DNA from: Agreia sp. Leaf283
GTDB taxonomy: Bacteria > Actinomycetota > Actinomycetes > Actinomycetales > Microbacteriaceae
Direction of reading: 5' to 3'
Assembly: GCF_001422485.1 (NCBI RefSeq)
Contig: NZ_LMNF01000001.1
Location: 1,250,249 to 1,314,248, forward strand
DNA length: 64,000 bases
In this document: positions 17,425 through 25,608 of the stretch, in pieces
How the letters are laid out: each line of letters opens with the position of its first letter
Position numbering within the stretch: the first letter of the stretch is position 1
Made by a program: the position numbers and the translations under genes
The notes under the pieces: model-generated
What the model was told of the DNA's origin: nothing
What the model saw: only the letters and a program-made list of their open reading frames with translations
Database searches by the model: none

Positions 17425-18735
17425 TCAGCCGCGCGAGTTTTTACGCGGGAACAGGTGGCCGAGCGCGGCCGGCGGTCGCATCGTTGTTCCCGCGACCACG
17501 AGCACGGCCAGGGTCACGAGGTAGGGCGCGGCGGTCGGCAGCTCGCTGGGAAGCGGCACGAACACGAAAACGAGCACGAGGGCGATGCCGAGCAGGAGCG
17601 GCGCGAGTCCTCCCCGGCGCTTGCCCGCGAACATCCGGCTGAGACCGATCGCCACGAAGACGATCGCCAGGATGAAGAGCAGCGCCTTGAACGTCTCCGG
17701 CCTTCCGAGCCCGACGGCGTCGCTGAAGCCGAACAGGCTCGACCCCAGGAAGACGCCCGACGGCATCCAGTTGCCGAAAATGAGCGTCGCGAGGCCGATG
17801 AATCCTCTGCCGGCCGTCTGGTTCTCGACGTACGCCTGCGAGATGAGGGCGAGATAGCCGCCCGCGAATCCGGCGAGGCCGCTGCCCACGAGAACCGCCA
17901 CCCAGCGGGTTCGGTGAACGCTGCCTCCGAGGGCCTGCAGTGCGGCGGGCTGCTCGCCCGCAGCCCGCCAGCGCAGCCCGAACGGAGTGCGCCACAGGAT
18001 GTATGCCGTCGCGGGAATGAGGAGCAGACCGATGATCGCGGCGAGTGAGACGTCGCGCGTGAGTCCACCCACGATGCCGCCCAGCTGGGTGATCACGGGG
18101 ATGCCCGACGCCTCCATGGCGCGAGTCGCATCAGGGGTGCCGAATCCTCCTGAGAGGAAGGGGATGCCGATGTTCGGCAACGAGCCGTCGATGCGCGGTG
18201 ACCGCGAGATCGTGCCGCCGTCGACCCCGTTGAACACGATGTCCGACATGAAACGGGCGAGCGCCGCGGCGACGACGTTGATGGAGACACCGACGATGAG
18301 CTGGTTGAGTCCCATCTCGATGCAGAGCACGGCCATCAGCAGGCCGAAGACGAGACCGCCCACGATTCCTCCGCCGAGCGCCGCCCACGGCCCCCAGAAC
18401 CAGCCGAAGATGCCGGCCATCCAGGTGCCGCCGATCATCATGCCCTCGAGGCCGACGTTGATGATGCCCGCCCGTTCGGAGTACAGGCCGCCGATGGCGA
18501 CGACCGCGATCGGCACGGTCAGGCGCAGGGCCGAACCCCAGGTGGATGACGCCGAGATCCCGGGGGCGTCGGCCACGTACTGCGCCACGACGATCAGCGC
18601 GAAACCGAGAAGGCTCCAGCGCAGGGCCATGCGGAGGGTGCGCCGACTGGGCGCGAGCGAGCGCGGAGCGGCGGCGACGGTCTTCGTCGCGCCGTCGACG
18701 GTCAGGCCGGCGGCGGCCCCACTGCTGTCGGTCAT
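17425..18735 (-). CDS. ABC transporter permease, nucleoside/BMP type (NupQ-like)
   Basis: Integral membrane subunit of 436 aa with 9-10 helices, family BPD_transp_2. It shows the typical GLYSERAGIINVGLEGMM motif near residues 90-110 and IGLATLIFGNWMP late. ATG 18735 overlaps the stop of the preceding permease gene (ATGA) and has GGAGG 7 nt upstream, so the longer open frame is not used. It pairs with the other permease and the double ATPase to form a nucleoside-type importer. Confidence 0.92.
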   Translation of the reverse strand: MTDSSGAAAGLTVDGATKTVAAAPRSLAPSRRTLRMALRWSLLGFALIVVAQYVADAPGISASSTWGSALRLTVPIAVVAIGGLYSERAGIINVGLEGMMIGGTWMAGIFGWFWGPWAALGGGIVGGLVFGLLMAVLCIEMGLNQLIVGVSINVVAAALARFMSDIVFNGVDGGTISRSPRIDGSLPNIGIPFLSGGFGTPDATRAMEASGIPVITQLGGIVGGLTRDVSLAAIIGLLLIPATAYILWRTPFGLRWRAAGEQPAALQALGGSVHRTRWVAVLVGSGLAGFAGGYLALISQAYVENQTAGRGFIGLATLIFGNWMPSGVFLGSSLFGFSDAVGLGRPETFKALLFILAIVFVAIGLSRMFAGKRRGGLAPLLLGIALVLVFVFVPLPSELPTAAPYLVTLAVLVVAGTTMRPPAALGHLFPRKNSRG

Positions 18736-19829
18736 GAGGATGCCTCCACGGTCTGTGCGCCTGCCCTGCGTCGGCTGCGGATCGCGTTCCACAGAGCGAG
18801 CCGGCGATCGGCCTTGTCGGTGAACCAGTAGCCGATGGCGCTCGAGAGCAGGATCACGGCCATGAACACGGAGCCGACCTCGGTGGGAAGCTGAACGAGG
18901 CCGAGCACCTGCGAGCTGCGCTCGACGAACGCGAGCACGAAGGCGCCCACAGCGACGCCTATCGGATGCGATCGGCCGAGCAGGGCGGCGGCGAGACCGG
19001 TGAACATCAGGTCGGTCGGCAGGGTGCCGTCGAAGCGGAAGGCGACGCCGAGCACATGCGGAAGACCGACCAGCCCGGCGATCGCACCGGATCCGAGCAT
19101 CGCCCAGATGATGCGCCGGTTCACCTTGATGCCGGCCGATTCCGCCGCCTCAGGAGACTTCGACGCCACCTGCAGGGTGAACCCGAACGTCGTGCGGTAC
19201 TGGATCAGGTAGAAGACGATGCCCACGACGATGGCCAGAACGAGGAAGCCCGAGATCGACGTGCGGTTGCCGATGCCCAGGTCGACGAGCGCGGGCATCG
19301 CCCCGTCGGCGCCGATGATGGCCGTGCCCGTGTTCTGCCCTCCGCCCGAGCGGAAGACGTTGGCGAGCAGAATGGCGACGACCGTGGTCGCGATGGCGTT
19401 CATGAGGATCGAGGTGATGACCTCGCTGACCCCGCGGTACACGCGGAGCAGCGCCGGAACCAGGGCCCAGAGAGCGCCGACCAGGCAGCACACCAGCAGG
19501 GTGATCGGCAGTCGCAGATAGAGCGGAAGGGGCAGATTGGCCGCGACCACCGCGCCGGCCAGCGCGGCGACCCGGTACTGGCCGTCGACACCGATGTTGA
19601 ACAGACCCATGCGCAGGGCGAAGGCCGCCGCGATGCCGGCGAGGTAGAGCGGCACCGCATTGTTGAGGGCCGATACGAGCGAGGCCGGCTCGATGCCGTA
19701 GTTCCACATGACCTCGTAGGCGCTGGCGGCCGAGTAGCCGCCGAAGGTGAGGAAGAGCGTGGTCACGAGCAGTGCCAGCAGCACCGATACGACGGGGCCG
19801 GCAATCGTGAGCAGGATGCGCCGCGTCAT
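18732..19829 (-). CDS. ABC transporter permease, nucleoside/BMP type (NupP-like)
   Basis: Membrane subunit of 365 aa, BPD_transp_2 family, with about eight helices. The motif AFALRMGLFNIGVDGQY corresponds to the conserved loop of BMP-associated permeases. ATG 19829 overlaps the ATPase stop by 4 bp (ATGA). Second subunit of the heterodimeric channel. Confidence 0.92.
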   Translation of the reverse strand: MTRRILLTIAGPVVSVLLALLVTTLFLTFGGYSAASAYEVMWNYGIEPASLVSALNNAVPLYLAGIAAAFALRMGLFNIGVDGQYRVAALAGAVVAANLPLPLYLRLPITLLVCCLVGALWALVPALLRVYRGVSEVITSILMNAIATTVVAILLANVFRSGGGQNTGTAIIGADGAMPALVDLGIGNRTSISGFLVLAIVVGIVFYLIQYRTTFGFTLQVASKSPEAAESAGIKVNRRIIWAMLGSGAIAGLVGLPHVLGVAFRFDGTLPTDLMFTGLAAALLGRSHPIGVAVGAFVLAFVERSSQVLGLVQLPTEVGSVFMAVILLSSAIGYWFTDKADRRLALWNAIRSRRRAGAQTVEASS

Positions 19830-21358
19830 GCCGCCGCCTCTCCCTGGCGCCGCACGCCGGTCATGTATTCGCCCAGCTCCTGCGCATCCACGTCTGAGGG
19901 CAGGAGTTCGGCCACGATGCGGCCCTTGTAGAAGACGAGCAGGCGATCGGAGAGCGAGAGCAATTCGTCGAGGTCAGCCGAGATGAGAAGCATGCCGAGT
20001 CCGCGATCGCGGGCCGCGGTCAGTTCGGTCCAGACGGCCGACTGGGCGCCGATATCGACGCCGCGCGTGGGGTGGGCGGCGATGAGCACGTCGGGGGATG
20101 AGCCCAGTTCGCGCCCCACGATGAATTTCTGCTGGTTGCCGCCCGAGAGCGACGAGGCGAGGCTCGCGACGGAGCCGCCGCGCACGTCGAACTTCTCGAT
20201 GATCGAGGCGGCGGCCGCTGCGGCGCCGGAGCGGCTGAACCATGGGCCGCGTTTGATCGGAGCCCTCGAGTGGTAGCCGAGGGCGGCGTTCTCTCGTAGG
20301 GCCATCGACAGCACGAGACCGTCCTTGTGCCTGTCTTCGGGAATGTAGGCCATGCCGCGGGCGCGGCGCTGCTCGGTGGTGAGGGCGCTGATGTCGTGCC
20401 CGCCCAGCGACACGGTGCCGGTGCTGGCGGCACGGCCGAGAAGGGCGAGCAGCAGTTCGGACTGCCCATTGCCCTCGACACCGGCGATTCCGACGATCTC
20501 GCCGCTGTGCACGGCGAACGACACGTCGTCGAGCGCGGCGACCTCGCCGTCGAGGCCGACGCTGAGGTTGTCGGCGGAGAGCACGACGTCGTCGCCGGGC
20601 GGCAGGGAGCGGGGGCTCACCGACGGCATGGCGACCTTCACCATCAGCGAGGCGAGTTCGGCGGCGCTGGTCTCCGACGCGATGCGGTGCCCCACCACCT
20701 CGCCCGCCCGGATGACGGTGATCTCGTCGGCGAAGTCGAGCACCTCGTCGAGCTTGTGCGAGATGAAGATCACGGCGGCACCCTCGGCGGTGAACGCGCG
20801 CATCGCCGCGAACAGCGACTGCGCCTCGCTCGGAACGAGCACCGCGGTCGGCTCATCGAGGATGATGATGCGGGCGTCGCGATAGAGCACCTTGAGGATC
20901 TCGACGCGCTGTCGGCCTCCCACGCCGAGCTCGCGCACGACGGCGTTCACGTCGACCGGGAAACCGTTCGTCGCGGCGAGTTCCTCGACGCTCCGACGGG
21001 CGGCCCGGCTGTCGAGCCGCAGGGCCGAGCCCGGCTCGTCGGCGAGCACCACGTTCTCCCACACGCTGAGCGCGTCGGCGAGCAGGAAGTGCTGGTGCAC
21101 GATGCCGATGCCGGCGCGCTGGGCGTCGCGGGGCGACGAGAACGTGCGAGGCTCGCCCGCGATCGTGATCGTGCCCTCATCGGGGTGCTCCTCACCGGCG
21201 AGGATCTTCATGAGGGTCGACTTGCCCGCACCGTTCTCTCCGACGATCGCGTGTACCGTGCCCGCTTTCACGGACAGGTCGATGCGGTCGTTGGCGGTGA
21301 AGGCGCCGAACCTCTTGACGATGCCCGTCAGGCGCACCAGCTCTTCCTGCTTCTGCAT
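19826..21358 (-). CDS. Double-domain ABC ATPase, nucleoside/simple-sugar type (NupO-like)
   Basis: 510 aa with two ABC domains. The first has Walker A GENGAGKSTLMKILAG, a signature-like region around LGVGGRQRVEILKVL and Walker B IIILDEPTAVL. The second is of the degenerate Walker A type usual for this family (GVEGNGQSEL) with signature LSGGNQQKFIVGREL. It energises uptake through the two adjacent permeases. ATG 21358 is preceded by AGAAGGA. The stop overlaps the next gene. Confidence 0.94.
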   Translation of the reverse strand: MQKQEELVRLTGIVKRFGAFTANDRIDLSVKAGTVHAIVGENGAGKSTLMKILAGEEHPDEGTITIAGEPRTFSSPRDAQRAGIGIVHQHFLLADALSVWENVVLADEPGSALRLDSRAARRSVEELAATNGFPVDVNAVVRELGVGGRQRVEILKVLYRDARIIILDEPTAVLVPSEAQSLFAAMRAFTAEGAAVIFISHKLDEVLDFADEITVIRAGEVVGHRIASETSAAELASLMVKVAMPSVSPRSLPPGDDVVLSADNLSVGLDGEVAALDDVSFAVHSGEIVGIAGVEGNGQSELLLALLGRAASTGTVSLGGHDISALTTEQRRARGMAYIPEDRHKDGLVLSMALRENAALGYHSRAPIKRGPWFSRSGAAAAAASIIEKFDVRGGSVASLASSLSGGNQQKFIVGRELGSSPDVLIAAHPTRGVDIGAQSAVWTELTAARDRGLGMLLISADLDELLSLSDRLLVFYKGRIVAELLPSDVDAQELGEYMTGVRRQGEAAA

Positions 21359-21362
21359 GCCA

Positions 21363-21398
21363 GTCCTTCTCGGCTAGAGCGTCCTTCTCGGCTAGAGC
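21363..21398. repeat. Exact 18-bp duplication covering stop codon and ribosome-binding site
   Basis: GTCCTTCTCGGCTAGAGC occurs twice in a row. On the coding (minus) strand each copy carries a TAG and GAGAAGGA, so the lipoprotein stop codon and the Shine-Dalgarno sequence of the ATPase gene are duplicated. Confidence 0.8.
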
Positions 21399-22438
21399 GC
21401 CGACGTCACCGTGATCGTTCCGGCGATGATATCCGCCTTGGCCTTCTCGAGCTGCTCGCTGTACTGGTCGACGAAGCCGCCCGAGGTCGAGTAGCCGACG
21501 CCGTCGTTGGACAGGTCGAAGTCCTGCTCGCCCTCTTCGAGGGTTCCATCGAGGAATGCCTTGATCGAGTCCTCGACGGCCACATTCACGTTCTTGATGG
21601 CCGAGGTCAGGATGTACGGCTTGATCGAGTCGTCGACCTGCTCGTAGACGTCGCCGTCGACCCCGATGGCCCAGTTCTTCTGGGCGTCGGTGCTGGATGC
21701 GGCCGCCTGCTCGTAGACGCCCTGGCCCGATCCGCCGGCTGCGGCGTAGATGACGTCGGCTCCGCTGGAGTACATCGATGCGGCGGCCTCCTTGCCCTTG
21801 GTCGGGTCGGAGAATCCGGTGAAGTCACCGAGGGGAGCCAGGTAGGTGGAGTCGACCGTGATGTTCGGGTCGACCGAGGTGGCGCCGGCCTCGAAGCCGA
21901 CGAAGAAGTTCTGGATGCTCGGCTGGTCGACGCCGCCGATGAATCCCACGTGGCCCGTCTTCGACGCGAGTGCCGCCGCCATGCCGACGAGGTAGGAGGA
22001 CTGCTCTGCGGCGAACGAGATGGTGGTGGTGTCGGGGATGACCGTGCCCTTGTCGATGTCGACGGCCACGAACTGCGTGTCGGGGTGGTCGGTCGTCTGC
22101 TCCATCGGGGTCGCGTACTGGAACCCGATGCCGATGGCGAGGCCGGCTCCCTCGGAGATGGCGAGGTCGAGGCGGTCCTGGTAGTCGTCGGTGTTGGGGC
22201 TGGAGAGGTCGATGGGAGTGAAGTCGAGGCTGTCCTGCGCATCGGTGAACCCCTTGTACGCGCTGTCCATGAACGAGAAGTCACCCGTCGTTCCGTAGAG
22301 CATCGCGACCTTGGGAAGGTCGGGATCGGTGCTGGCGCCCGTGGTGGCCGTCTTGCCGGAGCAGGCCGTGAGCGCGAGCGAGGCGGCGAGCACGAGGCCG
22401 CCGACCGCGAAGAGGCGAGAGCTGTGGATGCGTGACAA
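21392..22438 (-). CDS. BMP family substrate-binding lipoprotein (nucleoside importer)
   Basis: 348-aa lipoprotein that would capture substrate outside the membrane. The signal peptide has the lipobox LTACSG. The mature domain matches PF02608 (Bmp/PnrA): KVAMLYGTTGDFSFMDSAY at the N-terminus (usual DxSFN-type loop), GFQYATPMEQ, and GFIGGVDQPSIQNFFVGFEAG. The start is TTG 22438, with AAGGAG 6 nt upstream; the longer frame upstream runs through the promoter. PF02608 proteins with this ATPase and permease set bind purine or pyrimidine nucleosides in known cases. First gene of the importer operon. Confidence 0.9.
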   Translation of the reverse strand: MSRIHSSRLFAVGGLVLAASLALTACSGKTATTGASTDPDLPKVAMLYGTTGDFSFMDSAYKGFTDAQDSLDFTPIDLSSPNTDDYQDRLDLAISEGAGLAIGIGFQYATPMEQTTDHPDTQFVAVDIDKGTVIPDTTTISFAAEQSSYLVGMAAALASKTGHVGFIGGVDQPSIQNFFVGFEAGATSVDPNITVDSTYLAPLGDFTGFSDPTKGKEAAASMYSSGADVIYAAAGGSGQGVYEQAAASSTDAQKNWAIGVDGDVYEQVDDSIKPYILTSAIKNVNVAVEDSIKAFLDGTLEEGEQDFDLSNDGVGYSTSGGFVDQYSEQLEKAKADIIAGTITVTSAL

Positions 22439-22479
22439 AAGGGTCTCCTTCGGACGGTTCGATAGGGCGACGGTACGCC

Positions 22480-22493
22480 GCAAAACGCTTTGC
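22480..22493. promoter_or_regulatory. LacI-type operator, site 1 (GCAAAACGCTTTGC)
   Basis: Near-perfect palindrome with central CG; arms match at all but one position. It lies between the bmp promoter and its start codon, downstream of a TATACT -10 element (22514-22519, minus strand). It shares the consensus GCAAAnCGnTTTGC with sites at 22537, 31574 and 31711. Confidence 0.75.
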
Positions 22494-22513
22494 AGTGTTT
22501 CCCGAATGTTTCG

Positions 22514-22519
22514 AGTATA
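22514..22519 (-). promoter_or_regulatory. Probable -10 element of the bmp operon
   Basis: TATACT on the minus strand, 76 nt upstream of TTG 22438. A recognisable -35 is not clear; TTTTGC 17 nt upstream overlaps operator site 2. Confidence 0.45.
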
Positions 22520-22536
22520 AGAAATACTCCGGGGGT

Positions 22537-22555
22537 GCAAAACGATTGGTATACA
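22537..22555 (+). promoter_or_regulatory. LacI-type operator, site 2, abutting a -10 element TATACA
   Basis: GCAAAACGATTGGT (22537-22550) keeps the left half and centre of the operator consensus; the right half is degraded. TATACA (22550-22555) lies 8 nt before ATG 22564, so the plus-strand transcript is probably leaderless, and the operator occupies the promoter spacer, a normal place for repression. Confidence 0.6.
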
Positions 22556-22563
22556 GTGCTGCC

Positions 22564-23319
22564 ATGTCACGCGTCCTGCTCCTCGGAGAATCCTGGTTCG
22601 TCTATTCGGTTCACCAGAAGGGCTTCGACTCCTTTCACACCTCCGAGTTCACTCTGGGCGGGCAGGAGTTCGTCGCCGCCCTGCGCTCGGCGGGTCACGA
22701 CGTCACCCACATTCCGGCGCACGAGATCTCGACGCGCCTGCCCGCCGATGCCGAGGGCATCGCGGCGGTCGCCGATGTCGTCGTGATCTCCGACGTCGGA
22801 GCCAACACGTTCCAGCTCCCCCCGGCCACCTTCACCCGGTCCGAGGCACAGCCCGACCGCACGGAAGCCCTGCGCGAGTTCGTGCAGCTCGGCGGCGGCC
22901 TCCTCATGGTCGGCGGCTATCTCACGTTCTCCGGCATCGATGCGAAGGCGCGATGGGGGCGCACGCCGCTCGCCGAGGCGCTTCCCGTCGAGATCCTCGA
23001 TCGCGACGACCGGGTGGAGCTCCCGGCCGGCGCCGCGCCGCAGCTCGCCTACGCGCATCCCATCACCGACGGGCTCGACGAGCAGTGGCCCGAGCTGCTC
23101 GGCCTCAACGAGGTGACCACCCGGCCGGGCGCGGCGACGCTCGCGAGCTGCGCCGGGCATCCGTTGCTGGCCGTGGGAGGCTATGGCGCGGGTCGAAACG
23201 CCGCGTTCACCTCCGACCTCGCGCCGCACTGGGCGCCGCCCGCATTCCTGGGCTGGGCGGGCTATGCCCCGCTCTTCGACCGCACGATACGGTGGCTCGC
23301 GGGGGAGGAGATCGAATGA
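22564..23319 (+). CDS. GATase1-like (PF07090-type) protein
   Basis: 251 aa, class I glutamine-amidotransferase-like fold: starts MSRVLLLGESWFVYSVH, has VVISDVGANTFQL, then LGGGLLMVGGYLTFSG where true amidotransferases carry a Cys nucleophile; here Gly-Tyr replaces it. A late conserved stretch is VGGYGAGRNAAFTSD. It is therefore probably not a glutaminase but a member of the PF07090 group of unknown activity. No ribosome site precedes ATG 22564, consistent with a leaderless mRNA. It is the first gene of an operon with a deaminase (4-bp overlap) and a creatininase-family gene, divergent from the bmp importer. Confidence 0.78.
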   Translation: MSRVLLLGESWFVYSVHQKGFDSFHTSEFTLGGQEFVAALRSAGHDVTHIPAHEISTRLPADAEGIAAVADVVVISDVGANTFQLPPATFTRSEAQPDRTEALREFVQLGGGLLMVGGYLTFSGIDAKARWGRTPLAEALPVEILDRDDRVELPAGAAPQLAYAHPITDGLDEQWPELLGLNEVTTRPGAATLASCAGHPLLAVGGYGAGRNAAFTSDLAPHWAPPAFLGWAGYAPLFDRTIRWLAGEEIE

Positions 23320-24761
23320 CGAACGAGCAGACGACCCAGGAAGCAGGGCGGGCACACGAGCAGCCCGTGCACACCATCATCACCGGGGCGACGGTTCTCA
23401 GTCGCACGACCCGGCCCGCCCCGAACTACACCGCGCTGCCGCGCACCGATGTCGCGGCGCGCGGAACGGCGACGTTCCTCGACGACCATGCCATCGGCAT
23501 CCGGGGCAACACGATCGCGTGGGTGAAACCCAGCGTCGAGGTGACCCTGGCCGAGCGTGACGCGGCGACGACGCTCATCGACGGCCGAGGACACGTGGCC
23601 ATTCCCGGGCTCATGAACTCTCACACGCACTCGCCGATGACCATGTTCCGAGGCTCGGCCGAAGACGTGCCCACCAGCGAGTGGTTCAACGCCCACATCT
23701 GGCCGATGGAGGTCAACCTCACCGAGCGCGACGTGACCTTGGGCGCGCAGCTCGCCGTGGGGGAGATGCTGCTCGCCGGTGTCACGAGCTTCGCCGATCA
23801 CTACTTCTCGACAGACCGCATCGCCGAGGTCGTGGCCGAAAGCGGCGCGCGGGCACTTCTCGCCTCGACCTTCTTCTCGTCGCAGGGGGAGGAGGGGATC
23901 GAGCGGTCCGCGGCGTTCGCCGAGCGCTGGAACGGCGCCGCAGACGGCCGAATCACCACCGCGATGGGACCGCACGCGACCTACACGGTGAACGACGCCG
24001 ACCTCGAGAAGACGGCCGAGCACGCCCGCCGTCTCGGAGTGCGCACCCACATCCACGCGTCCGAGAGCCCCTCGCAGACCCGCTCGAGTCTCGACCGGCT
24101 CGGGGTCACGCCCATCCAGGTGCTGCACGACACCGGCATCCTCGAGACCGGGGCCATCATCGCGCACGGCGCGGGCATCATCGAAGACGACCTGCGCTGG
24201 CTCAGACCCTGGGCAGACCGGGTCGCGGTCGCCTCGTGCAGCAAGGTGTACCTGAAGCACGCGCAGTCAGGCGGCACGCCCGTGAAGACGCTGCACGATG
24301 CCGGCATCACCGTGGGGGTCGGCACCGATGGACCCGCCTCGCACAACACCCTCGACGTGCTCGAGAGCGTGCGTTTCCTCTCGATGGTGCAGAAGAACGT
24401 GCACAGCGACGCCACCTGGTTGACCTCGCAGCACGCCCTCGACCTGGCCACCCGGCAGAGCGCGCACGCGTTCGGGCTCGGCGACTCGCTGGGCGCGCTC
24501 CTGCCCGGCTACACGGCCGACATCGTGCTGATCGACACCTTGGTTCCGCACATGCAGCCCATGCACGACCTGGCCGCGGCGCTGGTGCTGAGCGTCAAGT
24601 CCTCCGACGTGCGCACGGTGCTCGTCGACGGCCGCGTCGTCGTGTCGGGTGGGCGGCTCACCACCATCGACGTCGCGAGCGTGGCCGACGAGCTGCAGCG
24701 CCGGGTGCCCGCCCTGCGCGACACCTCGCACGGCCGTTCGATCCAGGATTACGCGCCGTGA
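23316..24761 (+). CDS. TRZ/ATZ family amidohydrolase (probable heterocycle deaminase) A
   Basis: 481 aa, cytosolic zinc-type deaminase or chlorohydrolase. Metal and catalytic motifs: NSHTHSPMTMFRG (HxH), HIHASESPSQTR (His plus proton-shuttling Glu), IIAHGAGI (His) and VGTDGPASHNTLD (Asp). The WPMEVNLT motif matches the HIWPxE region of MTA/SAH deaminases. About 50 residues before the fold contain Thr/Gln-rich sequence. ATG 23316 overlaps the upstream stop (ATGA). It is a clear paralogue of the product at 25609-26973. The substrate is likely an amino-purine, amino-pyrimidine or related nucleoside; this is inferred from family and neighbours. Confidence 0.88.
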   Translation: MTNEQTTQEAGRAHEQPVHTIITGATVLSRTTRPAPNYTALPRTDVAARGTATFLDDHAIGIRGNTIAWVKPSVEVTLAERDAATTLIDGRGHVAIPGLMNSHTHSPMTMFRGSAEDVPTSEWFNAHIWPMEVNLTERDVTLGAQLAVGEMLLAGVTSFADHYFSTDRIAEVVAESGARALLASTFFSSQGEEGIERSAAFAERWNGAADGRITTAMGPHATYTVNDADLEKTAEHARRLGVRTHIHASESPSQTRSSLDRLGVTPIQVLHDTGILETGAIIAHGAGIIEDDLRWLRPWADRVAVASCSKVYLKHAQSGGTPVKTLHDAGITVGVGTDGPASHNTLDVLESVRFLSMVQKNVHSDATWLTSQHALDLATRQSAHAFGLGDSLGALLPGYTADIVLIDTLVPHMQPMHDLAAALVLSVKSSDVRTVLVDGRVVVSGGRLTTIDVASVADELQRRVPALRDTSHGRSIQDYAP

Positions 24762-25501
24762 TCGAGGCGGCTCGCTCGACCTGGCCCGAGGTGGCCGCGC
24801 ATGTCTCCGCCACGTCGGGCGTCGCCATCCTGCCGTTCGGCGCGCTCGAGCAGCACGGCCCTCAGCTGCCCCTGTCGACCGACACCGCGACCGCCGAGGA
24901 GGTCGCACGGCGGCTGGCGACCCTGCTCGACGCCGTACTGCTGCCGCCGGTGCACTACGGCGAGACCTGGAACAACGCGGGCTACCCCGGAACCGTCTCG
25001 CTGTCGCCGGGAACCGTGACCGCGATCGCGAAGGACATCGGGGGCTCGCTCGTTCTCTCAGGGGTGCGCGCGCTCGTGATCGTGAACGGCGACTGGGGCA
25101 ACCGGGCGCCGCTCACACTCGCCGCCCGCGAACTCGTCGACGAGGGGGTCATCCCCGCCCTCGTTCTCGATTATCCCGGCATGGATGCCGCCATCGACGA
25201 GGTGCGCGAGTCGCGTCCGGCTGCTCCAGGGCTGAACCACGCCGAGGAGGTCGAGACCTCGATCATGCTGGCGATCGACCCGTCGACCGTGCATCCCGAG
25301 CGCTATGTCGCCGAGTACCCGGTGTTTCCGCCGGAGTTCGGAACCGTGCCGATGCAGCTGCACCCCTTCTCGCCGAGCGGCGTGTTCGGCGACCCGTCGG
25401 TTGCCACGGCCGCCAAGGGGGAGTACATCCTCGCCCGAACGGTCGAGGCCTCCCTCGAGGTGCTCGAGACTTTCCTGAGCACCCTCCCCCCGCGCCCCTA
25501 G
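24758..25501 (+). CDS. Creatininase family amidohydrolase
   Basis: 247 aa. Metal-binding motifs: LEQHGPQLPLSTDT (Glu, His, Asp), the GNRAPL segment where typical members have NGHGGN, and HAEEVETSIMLAI (catalytic Glu/His). Family members open small lactams (creatinine) or remove formyl groups from formamidopyrimidines (ArfB). GTG 24758 overlaps the deaminase stop as GTGA, so the genes are coupled and probably act in sequence. The change in the central NGHGGN motif (here NGDWGNR) suggests an unusual substrate. Confidence 0.82.
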   Translation: MIEAARSTWPEVAAHVSATSGVAILPFGALEQHGPQLPLSTDTATAEEVARRLATLLDAVLLPPVHYGETWNNAGYPGTVSLSPGTVTAIAKDIGGSLVLSGVRALVIVNGDWGNRAPLTLAARELVDEGVIPALVLDYPGMDAAIDEVRESRPAAPGLNHAEEVETSIMLAIDPSTVHPERYVAEYPVFPPEFGTVPMQLHPFSPSGVFGDPSVATAAKGEYILARTVEASLEVLETFLSTLPPRP

Positions 25502-25518
25502 CCGCAGCGCTCCGGCGC

Positions 25519-25580
25519 ATGTTGCTCGCGGCGACGGATGTTGCCGGTCGCCCGGGCACATCCGTCGCGCTCGGCAACAT
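25519..25580. terminator. Long-stem hairpin between convergent paralogous-deaminase operons
   Basis: ATGTTGC (25519-25525) and GCGACGGATG (25531-25540) pair with CATCCGTCGC (25559-25568) and GCAACAT (25574-25580), with small bulges. It lies between stops at 25501 (plus) and 25609 (minus), fitting a bidirectional terminator. Confidence 0.6.
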
Positions 25581-25608
25581 TCGCGGCCGGGGCAGGGGGG
25601 CAGAAGGG

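Noticed and set aside
16657..18048. Long plus-strand open frames opposite the permease and amidohydrolase genes
   Set aside because: No recognisable domain, biased Arg/Glu/Gly content, no ribosome site; the opposite strand encodes complete protein families.
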